Positions 35,928 to 45,900 of a DNA stretch of 64,000 bases are shown here, piece by piece. This stretch comes from Microbacterium protaetiae (GTDB lineage Bacteria; Actinomycetota; Actinomycetes; Actinomycetales; Microbacteriaceae). Within the stretch, counting starts at the first letter, position 1, and every line of letters starts with the position of its first letter. Under the pieces are notes generated by a model. That model saw only the letters and a program-made list of their open reading frames with translations, ran no database searches and was not told where the DNA came from. The position numbers were made by a program, and so were the translations under genes. The stretch is from the NCBI RefSeq assembly GCF_004135285.1, contig NZ_CP035494.1:2232001-2296000 (forward strand), given 5' to 3'.

Positions 35928-36854
35928 CTACTGCTCGACGAGGTGGTGTTGGGCTGCCTCGAGGATCGCGCGCATGAGGCGCTCGGCCTGGTCCTCGCTG
36001 AAAAGGCCGTCGCTGGAATCGACGGCGTCGGAGGCCTCTTGGCCGATCGCGTCATCGCCGAGCGTCGTGTATTCGGTCAGCAACGTTGTTCCGAGGTAGA
36101 CGAGCGTGTCGTCTGTGTAGGCAGAATCGATGATGTCGTCGGTCGCGTTGGGCTCGATCTCCTTGAAGATCGCCCGCACCGTCGGGCGCAGCTCGGCCAC
36201 ATACGCGGCCTCATCGTAGTCACCGGTCGCTGTGGTGTTGTTGCCCTGATCGTCGGTCGCCTCGTCGGAGGGCGCGACGGGCGCCGATACCGCCGGCCTC
36301 TCGCCGAGAGCCTGCCCGCCTCCCACGCCCGCCCACACGGCCCACGCGATGGAGACAAGCAGCGCGAACACGAACACGATGCCGCCGACGACGGAGACGA
36401 CCAGGCCCGCGATGCCGAGACCCTTGCCACCCTGCTTGCGGTTGGCCAGCACGACGATCGACAGCACAAACGCCGCCAGCAGCAGCACGCCGCCCACGAT
36501 CACGAACGGCAGCCCGATCGGAGCGAATCCGATGCAGGCAGCGATGAATCCGACGACCGCGAGAATCAGGGCAACGAGCGCCAGCGTCTTCGGGCGATTG
36601 TCGGGCTGCTTGGGCAGACCGGGGCCAGGCTGCACATACCCCGTCGGCGGCACCGGCGGATAGGCGGCGGTGCTCTGCGGGTACCCCGCGCCCGCAGGCT
36701 GCTGGGGATAGCCGGCGGCGGGCTGCTGCGGGTAGCCGCCAGCGGGCTGCTGCGGGTACGCGCCGGCATTCGGGTAACCCGCGGGTGCCGGAGGCACCGG
36801 GGGTGCGGCGTTCTGCCCGTTCGGGTCGGCGTACGGATCGTGGGGATTGGACAC
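35928..36854 (-). CDS. Proline/glutamine-rich membrane protein (DUF4190-like)
   Basis: A 308-residue protein. Residues 1-85 are disordered, with repeated GYPQQPA units. Three hydrophobic helices follow (about 90-175), with the KGLGIAGLVVSVVGGI segment common in DUF4190-type proteins. The remaining acidic tail is extracytoplasmic or cytoplasmic and contains a helical domain (YVAELRPTVRAIFKEIEP). GTG at the complement of 36852-36854 has a GGAG site ahead. A TTG start four codons earlier is less likely. Function unknown; perhaps an envelope protein. Confidence 0.75.
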   Translation of the reverse strand: MSNPHDPYADPNGQNAAPPVPPAPAGYPNAGAYPQQPAGGYPQQPAAGYPQQPAGAGYPQSTAAYPPVPPTGYVQPGPGLPKQPDNRPKTLALVALILAVVGFIAACIGFAPIGLPFVIVGGVLLLAAFVLSIVVLANRKQGGKGLGIAGLVVSVVGGIVFVFALLVSIAWAVWAGVGGGQALGERPAVSAPVAPSDEATDDQGNNTTATGDYDEAAYVAELRPTVRAIFKEIEPNATDDIIDSAYTDDTLVYLGTTLLTEYTTLGDDAIGQEASDAVDSSDGLFSEDQAERLMRAILEAAQHHLVEQ

Positions 36855-36910
36855 AGAAGACTCCAAGATGGGGACGGATGCCCTAAGAGCCTAACGGGCG
36901 GCCCGCCGCG

Positions 36911-36997
36911 GGGTGTCCCCCCGGCGAGCGCCCGGCGGCCGAGTCTCACCGCAGGGTGTTCCCGGCGAGCGCCCGGCGGCCGAGTCTCACCGCAGGG
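36911..36997. repeat. 41-bp-period tandem duplication at the lipase-maturation-factor stop
   Basis: A 37-bp core (36920-36956) is repeated exactly at 36961-36997. The right copy contains the last codons and TGA of the downstream gene, so the left copy is a second, untranslated set of the gene end. The duplication appears recent, since the core copies are identical. Confidence 0.85.
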
Positions 36998-38462
36998 AAT
37001 CGAGCGAGACCGGCCGCACCAGCACCTGCCGCCGGTCGCGCATCCACCGCTGACCGGTCTCGCGATACTCGGCACGGGTGGCGAACCGGTAGCGGTACGA
37101 CACCACCCGCACCCATCGCGGCGATGCGCCGTCGAACGGGTCCGCCGCGAGAAGTCGCAGAGTCGCGGCATCCGACCGCAACAGCATGATCAGCAGCTGC
37201 TCGAACCAGCCCTCCAACGACCGGCCCAGGGGCAGGAACCACATCAACCAGTCCAGACGCAGGTGATACGGCGCGAACTGCCGGGGAACCCGCCGCAGCG
37301 GCCCGGGCTTGCCCTTGAACACGTACTCGGTCCAGGTGGCCGTACCGGCGTCGAGGTCGCGTGTGCCCTCGATGATGTACTCGATGCGAGTGTGCGTCAC
37401 CGTGCCGAAGGCGCCATAGGCGTTGGCGAGCTGCCAGCGGTTGAAGCTCGCGTTCATCAGCTGCCGGCGGGCCATCAGATTGCGCGCCGGCCACCAGCTG
37501 AGCACGACATACAGCGCGAACACCGCGCCGGTGATGAGTGTCCAATACAGCGGGATCGGCCCGCCTCCTGAAGAGAGGCGGGGGATGCCGTAGCCCGAGA
37601 AAGCGATCACGATAGTGGCCCAGTTGAGCCAGGCGAAATTTCCGGTGAGCACGAGCCAGAGCTGCGTGGCGATGACCAGGGTCGCGGCCACGGCACCGAT
37701 GATCGCGGGAATCGGCGAGTCGACCCACAGCCCCACGGCCGGCGCGAACAAGAACCAGGGCACGATCAGTTGGGCGAAATGGTTGCCGAGCACCTCGCCG
37801 CGATGAAACCAGGCGGGCAGCAGATGGGCCTGCCGGCTGAGCGGTCCGGGCATCGGCTGTGTCTCGTGGTGGTACATCAGCGCCGTGAGGTCGCGCCATT
37901 CGCGGCCACCGCGGATCTTGATCATGCCGGCCCCGAATTCGAGCCGGAACACCAGCCACCAGAACAGCACGATCACTACGACCGGCGGGCTCTGGTCGCG
38001 TGAGCCGAGGAACGCCGCGAGAAACCCGGCCTCGAGCAGCAGCATCTCCCAGCCGAATCCATAGAAGGTCTGGCCGATCGACACGATCGACATGTAGCCC
38101 AGCCACAGCGCGAGAAAGCAGAGCATCGGCACCCAGGGCGGGCCCAGCTGCGGAATGCCGACCACCAGCACCGCGCCCACGACCATGCCGCCCCCGCACA
38201 GTGCCCGCAGCCGCCGATCGGTGTAGCGCCAGCGACGGAACACCGTCGGGCGAAGCAGGTGTGCGCGTCGCGGCGTGCGCCGTTCGCGCTCGGACGATGC
38301 CGCCCACGCGAGCAAGCGGGGCGCGGGCAGCAGTCCGTGCTCGCCCAGCAGGGCGGGAAACTGGTTGCGGCTGGATAGAAACGCAATCACGAACAACGCC
38401 GCGATGCCACGCTGGAGCACTTCGCGTGCGAACGCGAAGTCCACCGCCGCGAAGCCGTCCAT
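36987..38462 (-). CDS. Lipase maturation factor (LMF1-like) membrane protein
   Basis: A 491-residue protein with an amino-terminal block of five or six membrane helices and a carboxy-terminal soluble domain. Landmarks include LEFGAGMIKIRGGREWRDLTALMYHHETQPMPGPLS, a strongly conserved LMF1 stretch, and the later FGTVTHTRIEYIIEGT and RQFAPYHLRLDW. LMF1 assists folding of secreted lipases in animals. The bacterial role is unclear. The ATG (complement of 38460-38462) is near a family A repeat. The 3' end is duplicated in tandem. Confidence 0.85.
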   Translation of the reverse strand: MDGFAAVDFAFAREVLQRGIAALFVIAFLSSRNQFPALLGEHGLLPAPRLLAWAASSERERRTPRRAHLLRPTVFRRWRYTDRRLRALCGGGMVVGAVLVVGIPQLGPPWVPMLCFLALWLGYMSIVSIGQTFYGFGWEMLLLEAGFLAAFLGSRDQSPPVVVIVLFWWLVFRLEFGAGMIKIRGGREWRDLTALMYHHETQPMPGPLSRQAHLLPAWFHRGEVLGNHFAQLIVPWFLFAPAVGLWVDSPIPAIIGAVAATLVIATQLWLVLTGNFAWLNWATIVIAFSGYGIPRLSSGGGPIPLYWTLITGAVFALYVVLSWWPARNLMARRQLMNASFNRWQLANAYGAFGTVTHTRIEYIIEGTRDLDAGTATWTEYVFKGKPGPLRRVPRQFAPYHLRLDWLMWFLPLGRSLEGWFEQLLIMLLRSDAATLRLLAADPFDGASPRWVRVVSYRYRFATRAEYRETGQRWMRDRRQVLVRPVSLDSLR

Positions 38463-38485
38463 CTCAGCCTTGTCTGCTGCGTTCG

Positions 38486-38575
38486 GCGTTCAAAACTCCG
38501 CCGATCCGTGCCGGAACCTGCGATGAAGGGGCGTGTCCCGGGCCGGACCGCACGAATGGGATGAGTTCTGCACGC
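38486..38575. repeat. Family A intergenic palindromic repeat, copy A3 (degenerate)
   Basis: A 90-bp element with left arm GCGTTCAAAACTCCGCC (38486-38502) and right arm GGATGAGTTCTGCACGC (38559-38575), 13 of 17 positions pairing. It has the same length as A1. It sits in the 125-bp gap between the LMF1-like gene and the FAD oxidoreductase. Confidence 0.7.
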
Positions 38576-38587
38576 CGGTTCATGCGA

Positions 38588-40048
38588 TCACCCGAACAGG
38601 TCACCGAGTTCGGCCGGAGTGCCCGCGTCGCGCAGGGCCTGACGGGCGGCCAGCCACCCGGGCATGCCGTGCACCCCGGGCCCGGGCGGGGTGGCTGCCG
38701 ACGCCAGGTACACGCCACGCATCGGCGTGCGCCACGGCGCAGTCGAGAGCACCGGCCGGCGCACCGCCTGAAGCATCGAGAACGAGCCGCCGAGGATGTC
38801 GCCGCCGACATCCGACGGATTGTAGGCCTGCCGCTGCGCGGCCGTCATCGCGTGCGAGGCGATCACCCGGTCGCGAAAGCCGGGCGCGAACCGTTCGACC
38901 TGGCGCGTGACGAGTTCGGTGGGATCGAGCGTCGATCCTGCGGGCACGTGGATGTACGCCCACAGCACCTGATAGCCGGCTGGGGCGCGGCTGTCGTCGA
39001 GCACACTGGGCTGCACCGCGAGCACGTACGGTCGCTCGGTCACGCTGCCGCGCGCGACGGCGTTCTCGGAGGCCTCGATCTCGTCGCGCGTGCCGCCCAG
39101 GTGCACGGTGGGTGCCAGCGCCACGTCGGGGTGCGTCCAGGGCACCGGCCCGTCGAGGGCGAAATCGACCTTCGCGGCGGCCGGCCCGTAGCGATAGCGG
39201 CGCACCGCGCGGGCGTACCCGGCGGGCACGTCGGGCAGGGTCAGGGCCAGGCGCGGCGCGGTGTCCAGCAGAAGCAGATCGCCGGCGGCCGGGTCACCCC
39301 AGTCCAGCGCCGAGAGGTCGCCGACGCGATGATCGGTGTCGATGTGGCCGCCGTGCGCCGACAGGTCGTCGCGCAGCGCGTGGGCGATGGCGTCGGCGCC
39401 GCCGCGCGGATATCCCCACCCCGTCGAGTGCGCATGAGCCAGCAGGTACAGCGCCGACGCCGTGGCTGCCAGCGACGGCAGCCGCGCGTTGGCATGGGCT
39501 ACCACGCCGGTGAACAGGGCCGCGGCCGCTTCGGTGCCGAAGGTGCCGAACGCGCGCCGCCCGGCGCTCGTGCCCAGCTCCAGCATCCGCATGCCGAATC
39601 GGGTGACGGTGAGCGGATGCCGCGGCATGCGCAGCAGCTGGTTGCCGGTGAAATCCACGACCTCGGCCAGATGCCGGTTGAGTGGTCGCACGGTGCTGCG
39701 CCAGGCCTTGCCGTCGGTGCCGAGCCCGGCGACGGTGCGGTCGAGGTCGCGCCACGCGACGGCGGCGCGACCGTCGTCGAGAGGATGGGCGAACGATGCC
39801 TCGGGCACTATCCAGTCGATGCGGTCGAGCCCGAATGCGCGGAAGAACGGCGAACTCAGCGCTGCCGGATGCACGGCAGAGCACACATCGTGGCGATAGC
39901 CGGGAAGAGTGAGGCCCGCGGTGCGCACTCCGCCCCCCGATGCGGTCGCTGCCTCGATCACCCGCACGTCGTAGCCGGCGCGAGCGAGGGCGACCGAGGC
40001 TGCGAGGCCGTTCGGCCCGCTGCCGACGATGGTCGCGCGTGGTGCCAT
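38588..40048 (-). CDS. Phytoene-desaturase-like NAD(P)/FAD oxidoreductase
   Basis: A 486-residue flavoprotein. The FAD-binding GSGPNGLAASVALARAGYDVRVIEA turn opens the protein, followed by the GGGVRT phosphate-binding motif and a late YLASAATPPGPGVHGMPG, which closes the flavin site in carotenoid-desaturase relatives. Related proteins (PDSR/CrtI-like) oxidise or isomerise polyenes or other lipids. No crt gene is nearby, so the substrate is open. The ATG is six bases after a CAGACT -10-like box. Confidence 0.85.
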   Translation of the reverse strand: MAPRATIVGSGPNGLAASVALARAGYDVRVIEAATASGGGVRTAGLTLPGYRHDVCSAVHPAALSSPFFRAFGLDRIDWIVPEASFAHPLDDGRAAVAWRDLDRTVAGLGTDGKAWRSTVRPLNRHLAEVVDFTGNQLLRMPRHPLTVTRFGMRMLELGTSAGRRAFGTFGTEAAAALFTGVVAHANARLPSLAATASALYLLAHAHSTGWGYPRGGADAIAHALRDDLSAHGGHIDTDHRVGDLSALDWGDPAAGDLLLLDTAPRLALTLPDVPAGYARAVRRYRYGPAAAKVDFALDGPVPWTHPDVALAPTVHLGGTRDEIEASENAVARGSVTERPYVLAVQPSVLDDSRAPAGYQVLWAYIHVPAGSTLDPTELVTRQVERFAPGFRDRVIASHAMTAAQRQAYNPSDVGGDILGGSFSMLQAVRRPVLSTAPWRTPMRGVYLASAATPPGPGVHGMPGWLAARQALRDAGTPAELGDLFG

Positions 40049-40167
40049 GCGTCCAGTCTGACACCGTGCGAACGTCGAAGAAGGGGGTTGCCCGGGCGCC
40101 GGGTGCCATGCGAGCGGTGAACAGGGGATGATGGAGGCAAAGCTCGCGAAGGGGGAGGGTGGTCGAG

Positions 40168-40767
40168 ATGGAATCGACGAAGCTGGACGCTCCGAAGGGC
40201 ATCGAGGCGCGCGTGGGGTGGGCGCCGGGATCGCAGGCATCTGATCGGGTTCGGCAGCTGACCAAGGAGATCCTCGCCGATCGGCTGCAGATCGACGAGA
40301 CCTTCATCGATGTCTCGCGGCAGGCCCCGGCCCAGTTCGGGCATCACCCTCAGCCGATCGCTGTGGTCGACGGACTTCCCGTGCCGCTTTCCGTGCGTAC
40401 GGCAAGCTTCCGCACAGCCAGCGTGGTCGCGGTCGCCGAGCCCGACCTGCTGGTCGGACTCGACATCCGCGACCACAGACCCGACGAGGCCGCGCTGCAT
40501 GAGATCCGCGGCCATTCGCACCTGTGGGATGACGACAGCCTGTGGAACAAGGCCACGCCCGAGCAGCTGGCACTGCACTGGTCACGCGTGCAGGCGGTGC
40601 GCCAGGCCGACCCGCGTGGGATCAGCGTGCGCCCCGAGCAGGTGCGGCTGGACCCGCCCTTCGCCAAGGCGTGGACACCCGACCGCAAGGGCGACTACCG
40701 GCTCGTCGACCTGTCGCGCAACGGCTTCGTCATCACACTGGCGTACGGCGAGCCGGCGACCGAATAG
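40168..40767 (+). CDS. Degenerate phosphopantetheinyl-transferase-like protein
   Basis: A 199-residue protein. The segment AVAEPDLLVGLDIRDHRPDE resembles the first metal-binding motif of Sfp-type 4'-phosphopantetheinyl transferases (VGIDIE), with Asp kept and Glu replaced by Arg. Later, ALHWSRVQAVRQADPRGI sits where those enzymes have W-x-x-KEA-x-x-K, but the KEA residues are missing. It could be a divergent or inactive PPTase paralogue. The start at ATG 40168 follows GGGGAGGG by eight bases. It converges with nadE, the stops nearly touching. Confidence 0.6.
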   Translation: MESTKLDAPKGIEARVGWAPGSQASDRVRQLTKEILADRLQIDETFIDVSRQAPAQFGHHPQPIAVVDGLPVPLSVRTASFRTASVVAVAEPDLLVGLDIRDHRPDEAALHEIRGHSHLWDDDSLWNKATPEQLALHWSRVQAVRQADPRGISVRPEQVRLDPPFAKAWTPDRKGDYRLVDLSRNGFVITLAYGEPATE

Positions 40768-40768
40768 C

Positions 40769-42832
40769 TCAGTCGACGAGGTCGGGCAGGGCGGCCTTCA
40801 GCTCGTCCAGCCACACCCTCGCGTTGCCGTCGGAGGGGGCACGCCAGTCGCCGCGAGGCGAGAGTGAACCCGCCGGTGACACCTTGGGTCCGTTCGGGAT
40901 TGCGGAGCGTTTGAACTGCGCGAAGCCGAAGAAGCGCTGCAGGAACACCTGCAGCCATTTCGCGACCGTCGGCAGGTCGTACCCGTAGCGGTCTTCGGCC
41001 GGAAAGCCCGGCGGCCAGGCTCCGGCATCCGGATCCTGCCAGGCGTGCTGCGCGAGGAACGCGATCTTCGACGGGCGTGCGCCGTAGCGCAGGGTGTGGA
41101 AAAGGGCGAAGTCGTGCAGGGCGTACGGACCGATGCGGTCTTCGGTGGACTGCATCTTGCCGTCCTGCCCGGCCGGCACGAGTTCGGGGCTGATCTCGGT
41201 GTCGAGCACCGACTGCAGCACGGCGCCGGCTGCGGCATCCACCCATCCCTCGTCGGCACCGGTGGAGATCACCCAGCGGATGAGGTGCTGGATGAGCGTC
41301 TTGGGCACGCCCGTGTTGACGGCGTAGTGGCTCATCTGGTCGCCGACACCGTACGTCGACCAGCCCAGAGCGATCTCGGACAGATCGCCCGTTCCCACGA
41401 CGAAGCCGCCGCGCTGATTGGCCAGCCGAAAGAGGTAGTCGGTGCGCAGACCTGCCTGCACGTTCTCGAACGTGACATCGTGCACAGGCTCACCACTGGC
41501 GAAGGGATGCCCCATTGTGGTGAGCAGCTCCATGCCGGCCGGCCGGATGTCGATCGTCTCGATCGAGGCGCCGATCGCCTCGGCCAGCGCGATGGCGTTC
41601 GCCTTCGTGTGGTCGCTGGTGGCGAAGCCGGGCATCGTGAAGGTGAGGATGTCGCTGCGCGGCCGGCCCATGCGGTCCATGGCGCGGGCGATCACCAGCA
41701 GCGCGTGGGTGGAGTCGAGACCGCCGGACACGCCCAGCACGGGCTTGGGATTGCCGATGGCCTGCATGCGCTGGATCAGGCCTGAGACCTGGATGTTGAA
41801 CGCCTCGTAGCAGTCCTGCGCGAGACGCTGTTCGTCGTCGGGCACGAACGGAAAGCGGTCGACGTGCCGGCGCAGGCCGATGTCGTCGGCGGGCGGGTCG
41901 AGGTAGACCTCGATGGTGAGGAACTCTCCGACGCCTGCCGAGATGCGGTTGTCGTCGAACGTGCCCTGGCGGATGCGGTCCTGTCGCAGCCGGTCGAGGT
42001 CGACGTCGGCGACCGAGCAGCGAGGCCCGTCGGGAAAGCGCTCGGTCTGGGCGAGCAGATCGCCGCCCTCGAAGATCATGGTCTGGCCGTCCCACGACAC
42101 GTCGTTCGTCGACTCGCCCATGCCAGCGGCGGCATACGCATAGGCGGCCAGGCAACGCAGCGACTGCGAGCGGCACAGGGTCTTGCGGTCTTCGGCGCGG
42201 GCAATAGTGATCGGACTGCCCGAGAGGTTCACGAGCACCGTCGCTCCGGCCAAGGCCGCCTGCGACGAGGGCGGCACGGGGACCCAGACGTCTTCGCACA
42301 CCTCGGCGTGCAGCACGAGGCCCGGCACATCGCGCACGTCGAAGAGCAGATCGGTGCCGAATGCGACATCGCGCTCGCCGATGCGGATCGGCTCTCCCGA
42401 CCACGGCTCGCCGGCGGCGAACCAGCGCCGTTCGTAGAACTCCCGGTAGGTGGGCAGGTGCCCCTTGGGCGCGACGCCGATGATCTCGCCGCGGTGGATC
42501 ACCACGGCGCAGTTGTAGAGGCGGTTGCGGTGGCGCAGCGGTGCGCCGACCACGAGGATCGGCAAAAGGTCGGCGGATGCCGCAGCCAGCCGCTCGAGCG
42601 CCGTGACCGTGGCATCCAGCACCGCGTCTTGCATGAGCTGGTCGTCGATCGAGTAGCCGGTCAGGCACAGCTCGGGGAACACCGCGACCGCGGTGCTGTC
42701 GGCGTCGCAGGCTCGGGCCGCCTCGAGGACGGCCTCGGCGTTGGTCGCCGGATCGGCCAGGGCGACCGGGATCGTGCAGGCGGCGACGCGCGCGAACCCG
42801 TGCCGGTACGCGCTGGCGAAGGGCAGGCTCAT
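40769..42832 (-). CDS. nadE: Glutamine-dependent NAD+ synthetase
   Basis: The last step of NAD synthesis, amidating deamido-NAD with glutamine as nitrogen donor. The 687-residue protein has an amino-terminal nitrilase-type glutaminase domain (AVFPELCLTGY with Glu, KGHLPTYREFYERRWF with Lys, HAEVCEDVW with nucleophile Cys) and a carboxy-terminal synthetase domain whose ATP-pyrophosphatase P-loop is GVSGGLDSTHALL. The later VGTGDLSEIALGWSTYGVGDQMSHYAVN motif is diagnostic. The start ATG (complement of 42830-42832) lies 22 bp from the family B palindrome. Length is normal for the actinobacterial form. Confidence 0.95.
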   Translation of the reverse strand: MSLPFASAYRHGFARVAACTIPVALADPATNAEAVLEAARACDADSTAVAVFPELCLTGYSIDDQLMQDAVLDATVTALERLAAASADLLPILVVGAPLRHRNRLYNCAVVIHRGEIIGVAPKGHLPTYREFYERRWFAAGEPWSGEPIRIGERDVAFGTDLLFDVRDVPGLVLHAEVCEDVWVPVPPSSQAALAGATVLVNLSGSPITIARAEDRKTLCRSQSLRCLAAYAYAAAGMGESTNDVSWDGQTMIFEGGDLLAQTERFPDGPRCSVADVDLDRLRQDRIRQGTFDDNRISAGVGEFLTIEVYLDPPADDIGLRRHVDRFPFVPDDEQRLAQDCYEAFNIQVSGLIQRMQAIGNPKPVLGVSGGLDSTHALLVIARAMDRMGRPRSDILTFTMPGFATSDHTKANAIALAEAIGASIETIDIRPAGMELLTTMGHPFASGEPVHDVTFENVQAGLRTDYLFRLANQRGGFVVGTGDLSEIALGWSTYGVGDQMSHYAVNTGVPKTLIQHLIRWVISTGADEGWVDAAAGAVLQSVLDTEISPELVPAGQDGKMQSTEDRIGPYALHDFALFHTLRYGARPSKIAFLAQHAWQDPDAGAWPPGFPAEDRYGYDLPTVAKWLQVFLQRFFGFAQFKRSAIPNGPKVSPAGSLSPRGDWRAPSDGNARVWLDELKAALPDLVD

Positions 42833-42853
42833 GCACCCCAGTCTGGCACCTCG

Positions 42854-42936
42854 GGGAAATTCCATATGGAATTTCCCAACCCACATCAATTTTTCGGAAA
42901 TCTCATGTGGGCAAGGAAATTCCATATGGAATTTCC
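42854..42936. repeat. Family B repeat, copy B2: two perfect palindromes around a stem-loop
   Basis: A 24-bp perfect palindrome (42854-42877; half GGGAAATTCCAT) is followed by CCCACAT (42880-42886) pairing with ATGTGGG (42905-42911), then a 22-bp perfect palindrome of the same core (42915-42936). The unit fills the divergent space between nadE and the nuclease/helicase gene, so it may regulate one or both. Confidence 0.85.
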
Positions 42937-42990
42937 GCACGGGGGAGGGGTGTCGGAGGCGGCGGATAGTGTCGAAGCGAAAGGGGAGCG

Positions 42991-45900
42991 ATGCGATACA
43001 TCGAAGACGCGGGCCGGGTCGTCTGGAGTGCGAGCGACCTGAAGGCCGCCGCCGAGTGCGAGTTCGCCTGGCTGCGGGCGATCGACGCCAAGCTTGGCCG
43101 CGTGGCCCCGGTAGAAGAGCCCGAAGACGCCACCCTCGCCCGCGCCGGCCGTCTCGGCACCGCGCACGAGCTGCGCGTGCTCGCCCGCTACCGCGAGCAG
43201 TTCGGGCCAGGCGTGATCGAGATCGCCGAGACGCGCTCGAGTGATGACGACGCGCTGCGGGATGCCGCGGCCGCCACTCGTGCGGCGCTTGAAGACCCCG
43301 CAGCCCGAGTGATCTACCAGGCCGCCTTCTCGACCGGCGAATTCGTCGGCTTCGCCGATTTTCTCGTGCGCGACGACGACGGGCGATGGATCGTGCAAGA
43401 CTCCAAGCTCGCCCGCCACGCCCGCGTCACCGCCCTCATGCAGTTGGCGGCATATGTCGACCAGCTCGACCGGCTGCAGGTGCCACGCGCTGACCACGTC
43501 GACCTGCTGCTGGGTGACGGCACCACCAGCACTCACCGCGTCGATGACCTCATGCCGGTCTTCCGGTTGCGTCGCGAACGACTGCGCGCGCTGATCGCCG
43601 ATCGTCGGCTGGCATCCGGGCTCAGCCATCCCGCCATCGCCTGGGGTGACGGCCGTGGTGAGCTCGGCGTCCTCGCGTGTGGGCGCTGTGCGACGTGCGA
43701 GCAAGAGGTGGTCGCGCACCGCGACCTGCTGTTGGTGGCAGGCATGCGTCCCGTGCAGCGCGAACGGCTGCGCGCGGCCGGTATCAGCACGATCGACGCG
43801 CTGGCGGCGGCATCCCGTCCTCCCGAGCGGATGGGAGCAGAGACGTTCGTCAGTCTGCGCACGCAGGCCCGGCTGCAGCTGGCCAGCCCGGCCGGAGTGC
43901 CCGCTCCCGCCGCGGCGGATCCGCCGCAGGCCGAACCCGAGACCAGGGCGCCCATCCCCACCTACGACGTCGTCTTCCCGAAGGCGCTGGGTGCCCTGCC
44001 GCGGCCCGACCGCGGCGACCTGTTCTTCGATTTCGAGGGCGACCCGCTCTACACCGAGGGCGACGGACGCGAGTGGGGCATCGACTACCTGTTCGGCTGG
44101 GTCGACATCCACGAGCAGTACACGGCGCTGTGGGCGCACGATTTCGCCGCCGAGAAGGCGACGTTCGAGCGCTTTCTCGACATCGTCGCCGATGTGCGCC
44201 GGCAGCATCCCGAGATGCACATCTACCACTACGCGCCCTACGAGCCGACGCACCTGCTGGCGATGGCCGCGCGATACGGCGTGCGCGAGATCGATGTCGA
44301 CGGCCTGCTGCGCGACGGGGTCTTCGTCGACCTGTACCCGATCGTGCGCCGGGCGCTGCGGGTGGGGTCGCGGTCGTACTCGATCAAGAAGCTCGAGCCG
44401 CTGTACATGGGCGACCAGGTGCGCACGAGTGATGTGCAGCGCGGTGACGATTCGATCGTCAAGTACGTCGAAGCCCGCGCGTTGCGCGAGGCGGGGCAGG
44501 AAGCCGCGGCTCAGACGGTGTTCGACGATCTGGCCGACTACAACCGGTACGACTGCGTGTCGACCCGGCGCCTGCGGGACTGGCTGGTCGATCGTGCGCG
44601 CGAGGCGGGGTTGCGCCCGTCGGTCGACATCGAATCGGTCGAGGTCGTCTACGAGGCGCGGGAGCAGGCCGAGGCGTTGCGTCGGCTGGCCGACGCGGCG
44701 ACCGACGCGTCCCAGGCCGATATCGAGGCGCTGCGGTTGGGAGCGGCCGCCATCGACTACTACCCGCGCGAGTCGAAGGCGTTCTGGGCGACGCATTTCC
44801 TCCGTCTGCGCGAGCCGGTGACAGTGTGGGAAGACACCCGCGACGTCGTGGTGATCGATGCCGCACGCAGCGAGACGGTGGAGCAGTGGCATCCCGGTCC
44901 GCGCTCGGTGCGGCGCATCCTGCGGCTGCGTGGCGACCTGGCACCGGGCACGCGGTTGAGTGAGGGCACCCGGCCGTTCGCCCTCTACGAGATGCCGGCG
45001 CCGTTCGCCGCGCGCACCATGCCGCGATGGGTGCACGTGGCTCGCGAGGTCGAGGTGCTCGAGGTTCTCGACGACGGCGCGATCGTGGCCGAGAGCGCCG
45101 TCGACGGACAGACCTGGAGTGAGTTGCCGATTGCGTTGACTCCGGCGGCGCCGCCGCGCGCGGGCAACCAGCAGATCGCGATCGACGAGTGGGCGGATGC
45201 CGTGGTGGCGGCGGCCCCCGGGTTTCCCGACGACCCCGCCAGCGACATTCTGCGCCGCCGCCCACCACGCCTGCGCTCGGGTGCCCTCGACGGCCGCGCC
45301 GCCGAGCCGGTGCCGGCGATCGTGGCCGCGTTGCGCGACCTCGAGCGCAGCTACGTGGCGGTGCAGGGCCCGCCCGGTACCGGAAAGACGTACGTCGGCT
45401 CGCACGTGATCGCCCGTCTGGTCGGCGAGCATCACTGGAAGATCGGGGTCGTCGCCCAGTCGCATGCCGTCGTCGAGCACATGCTCGACCGCATCGTCGA
45501 TGCCGGGGTCTCCGCTGCCCAGGTCGGAAAGGCGCGCAAGGCAGGGGCCGACGGCGACGTCTCGTTCACCGCGTTTGCGAAGAACGGCCTTGCGGGCTTC
45601 GCGGCCGAGCACGCCGAGACCGGCTTTGTCGTCGGCGGCACGGCGTGGGACTTCAGCCATCCGGGCCGGGTGCCGCGGCGCTCCCTCGATCTGCTGGTGA
45701 TCGACGAGGCGGGGCAGTTTTCGCTGGCATCGACGATCGCGGTGGCCGCGGCATCGCCACGACTGCTGTTGCTGGGCGATCCGCAACAGCTGCCGCAGGT
45801 GAGCCAGGGGATCCATCCCGAACCGGTCGACGCGTCGGCGCTGGGCTGGGTGATGGATGGCGCGGCGGTGCTTCCTGCCGAGTACGGGTTCTTTCTCGAC

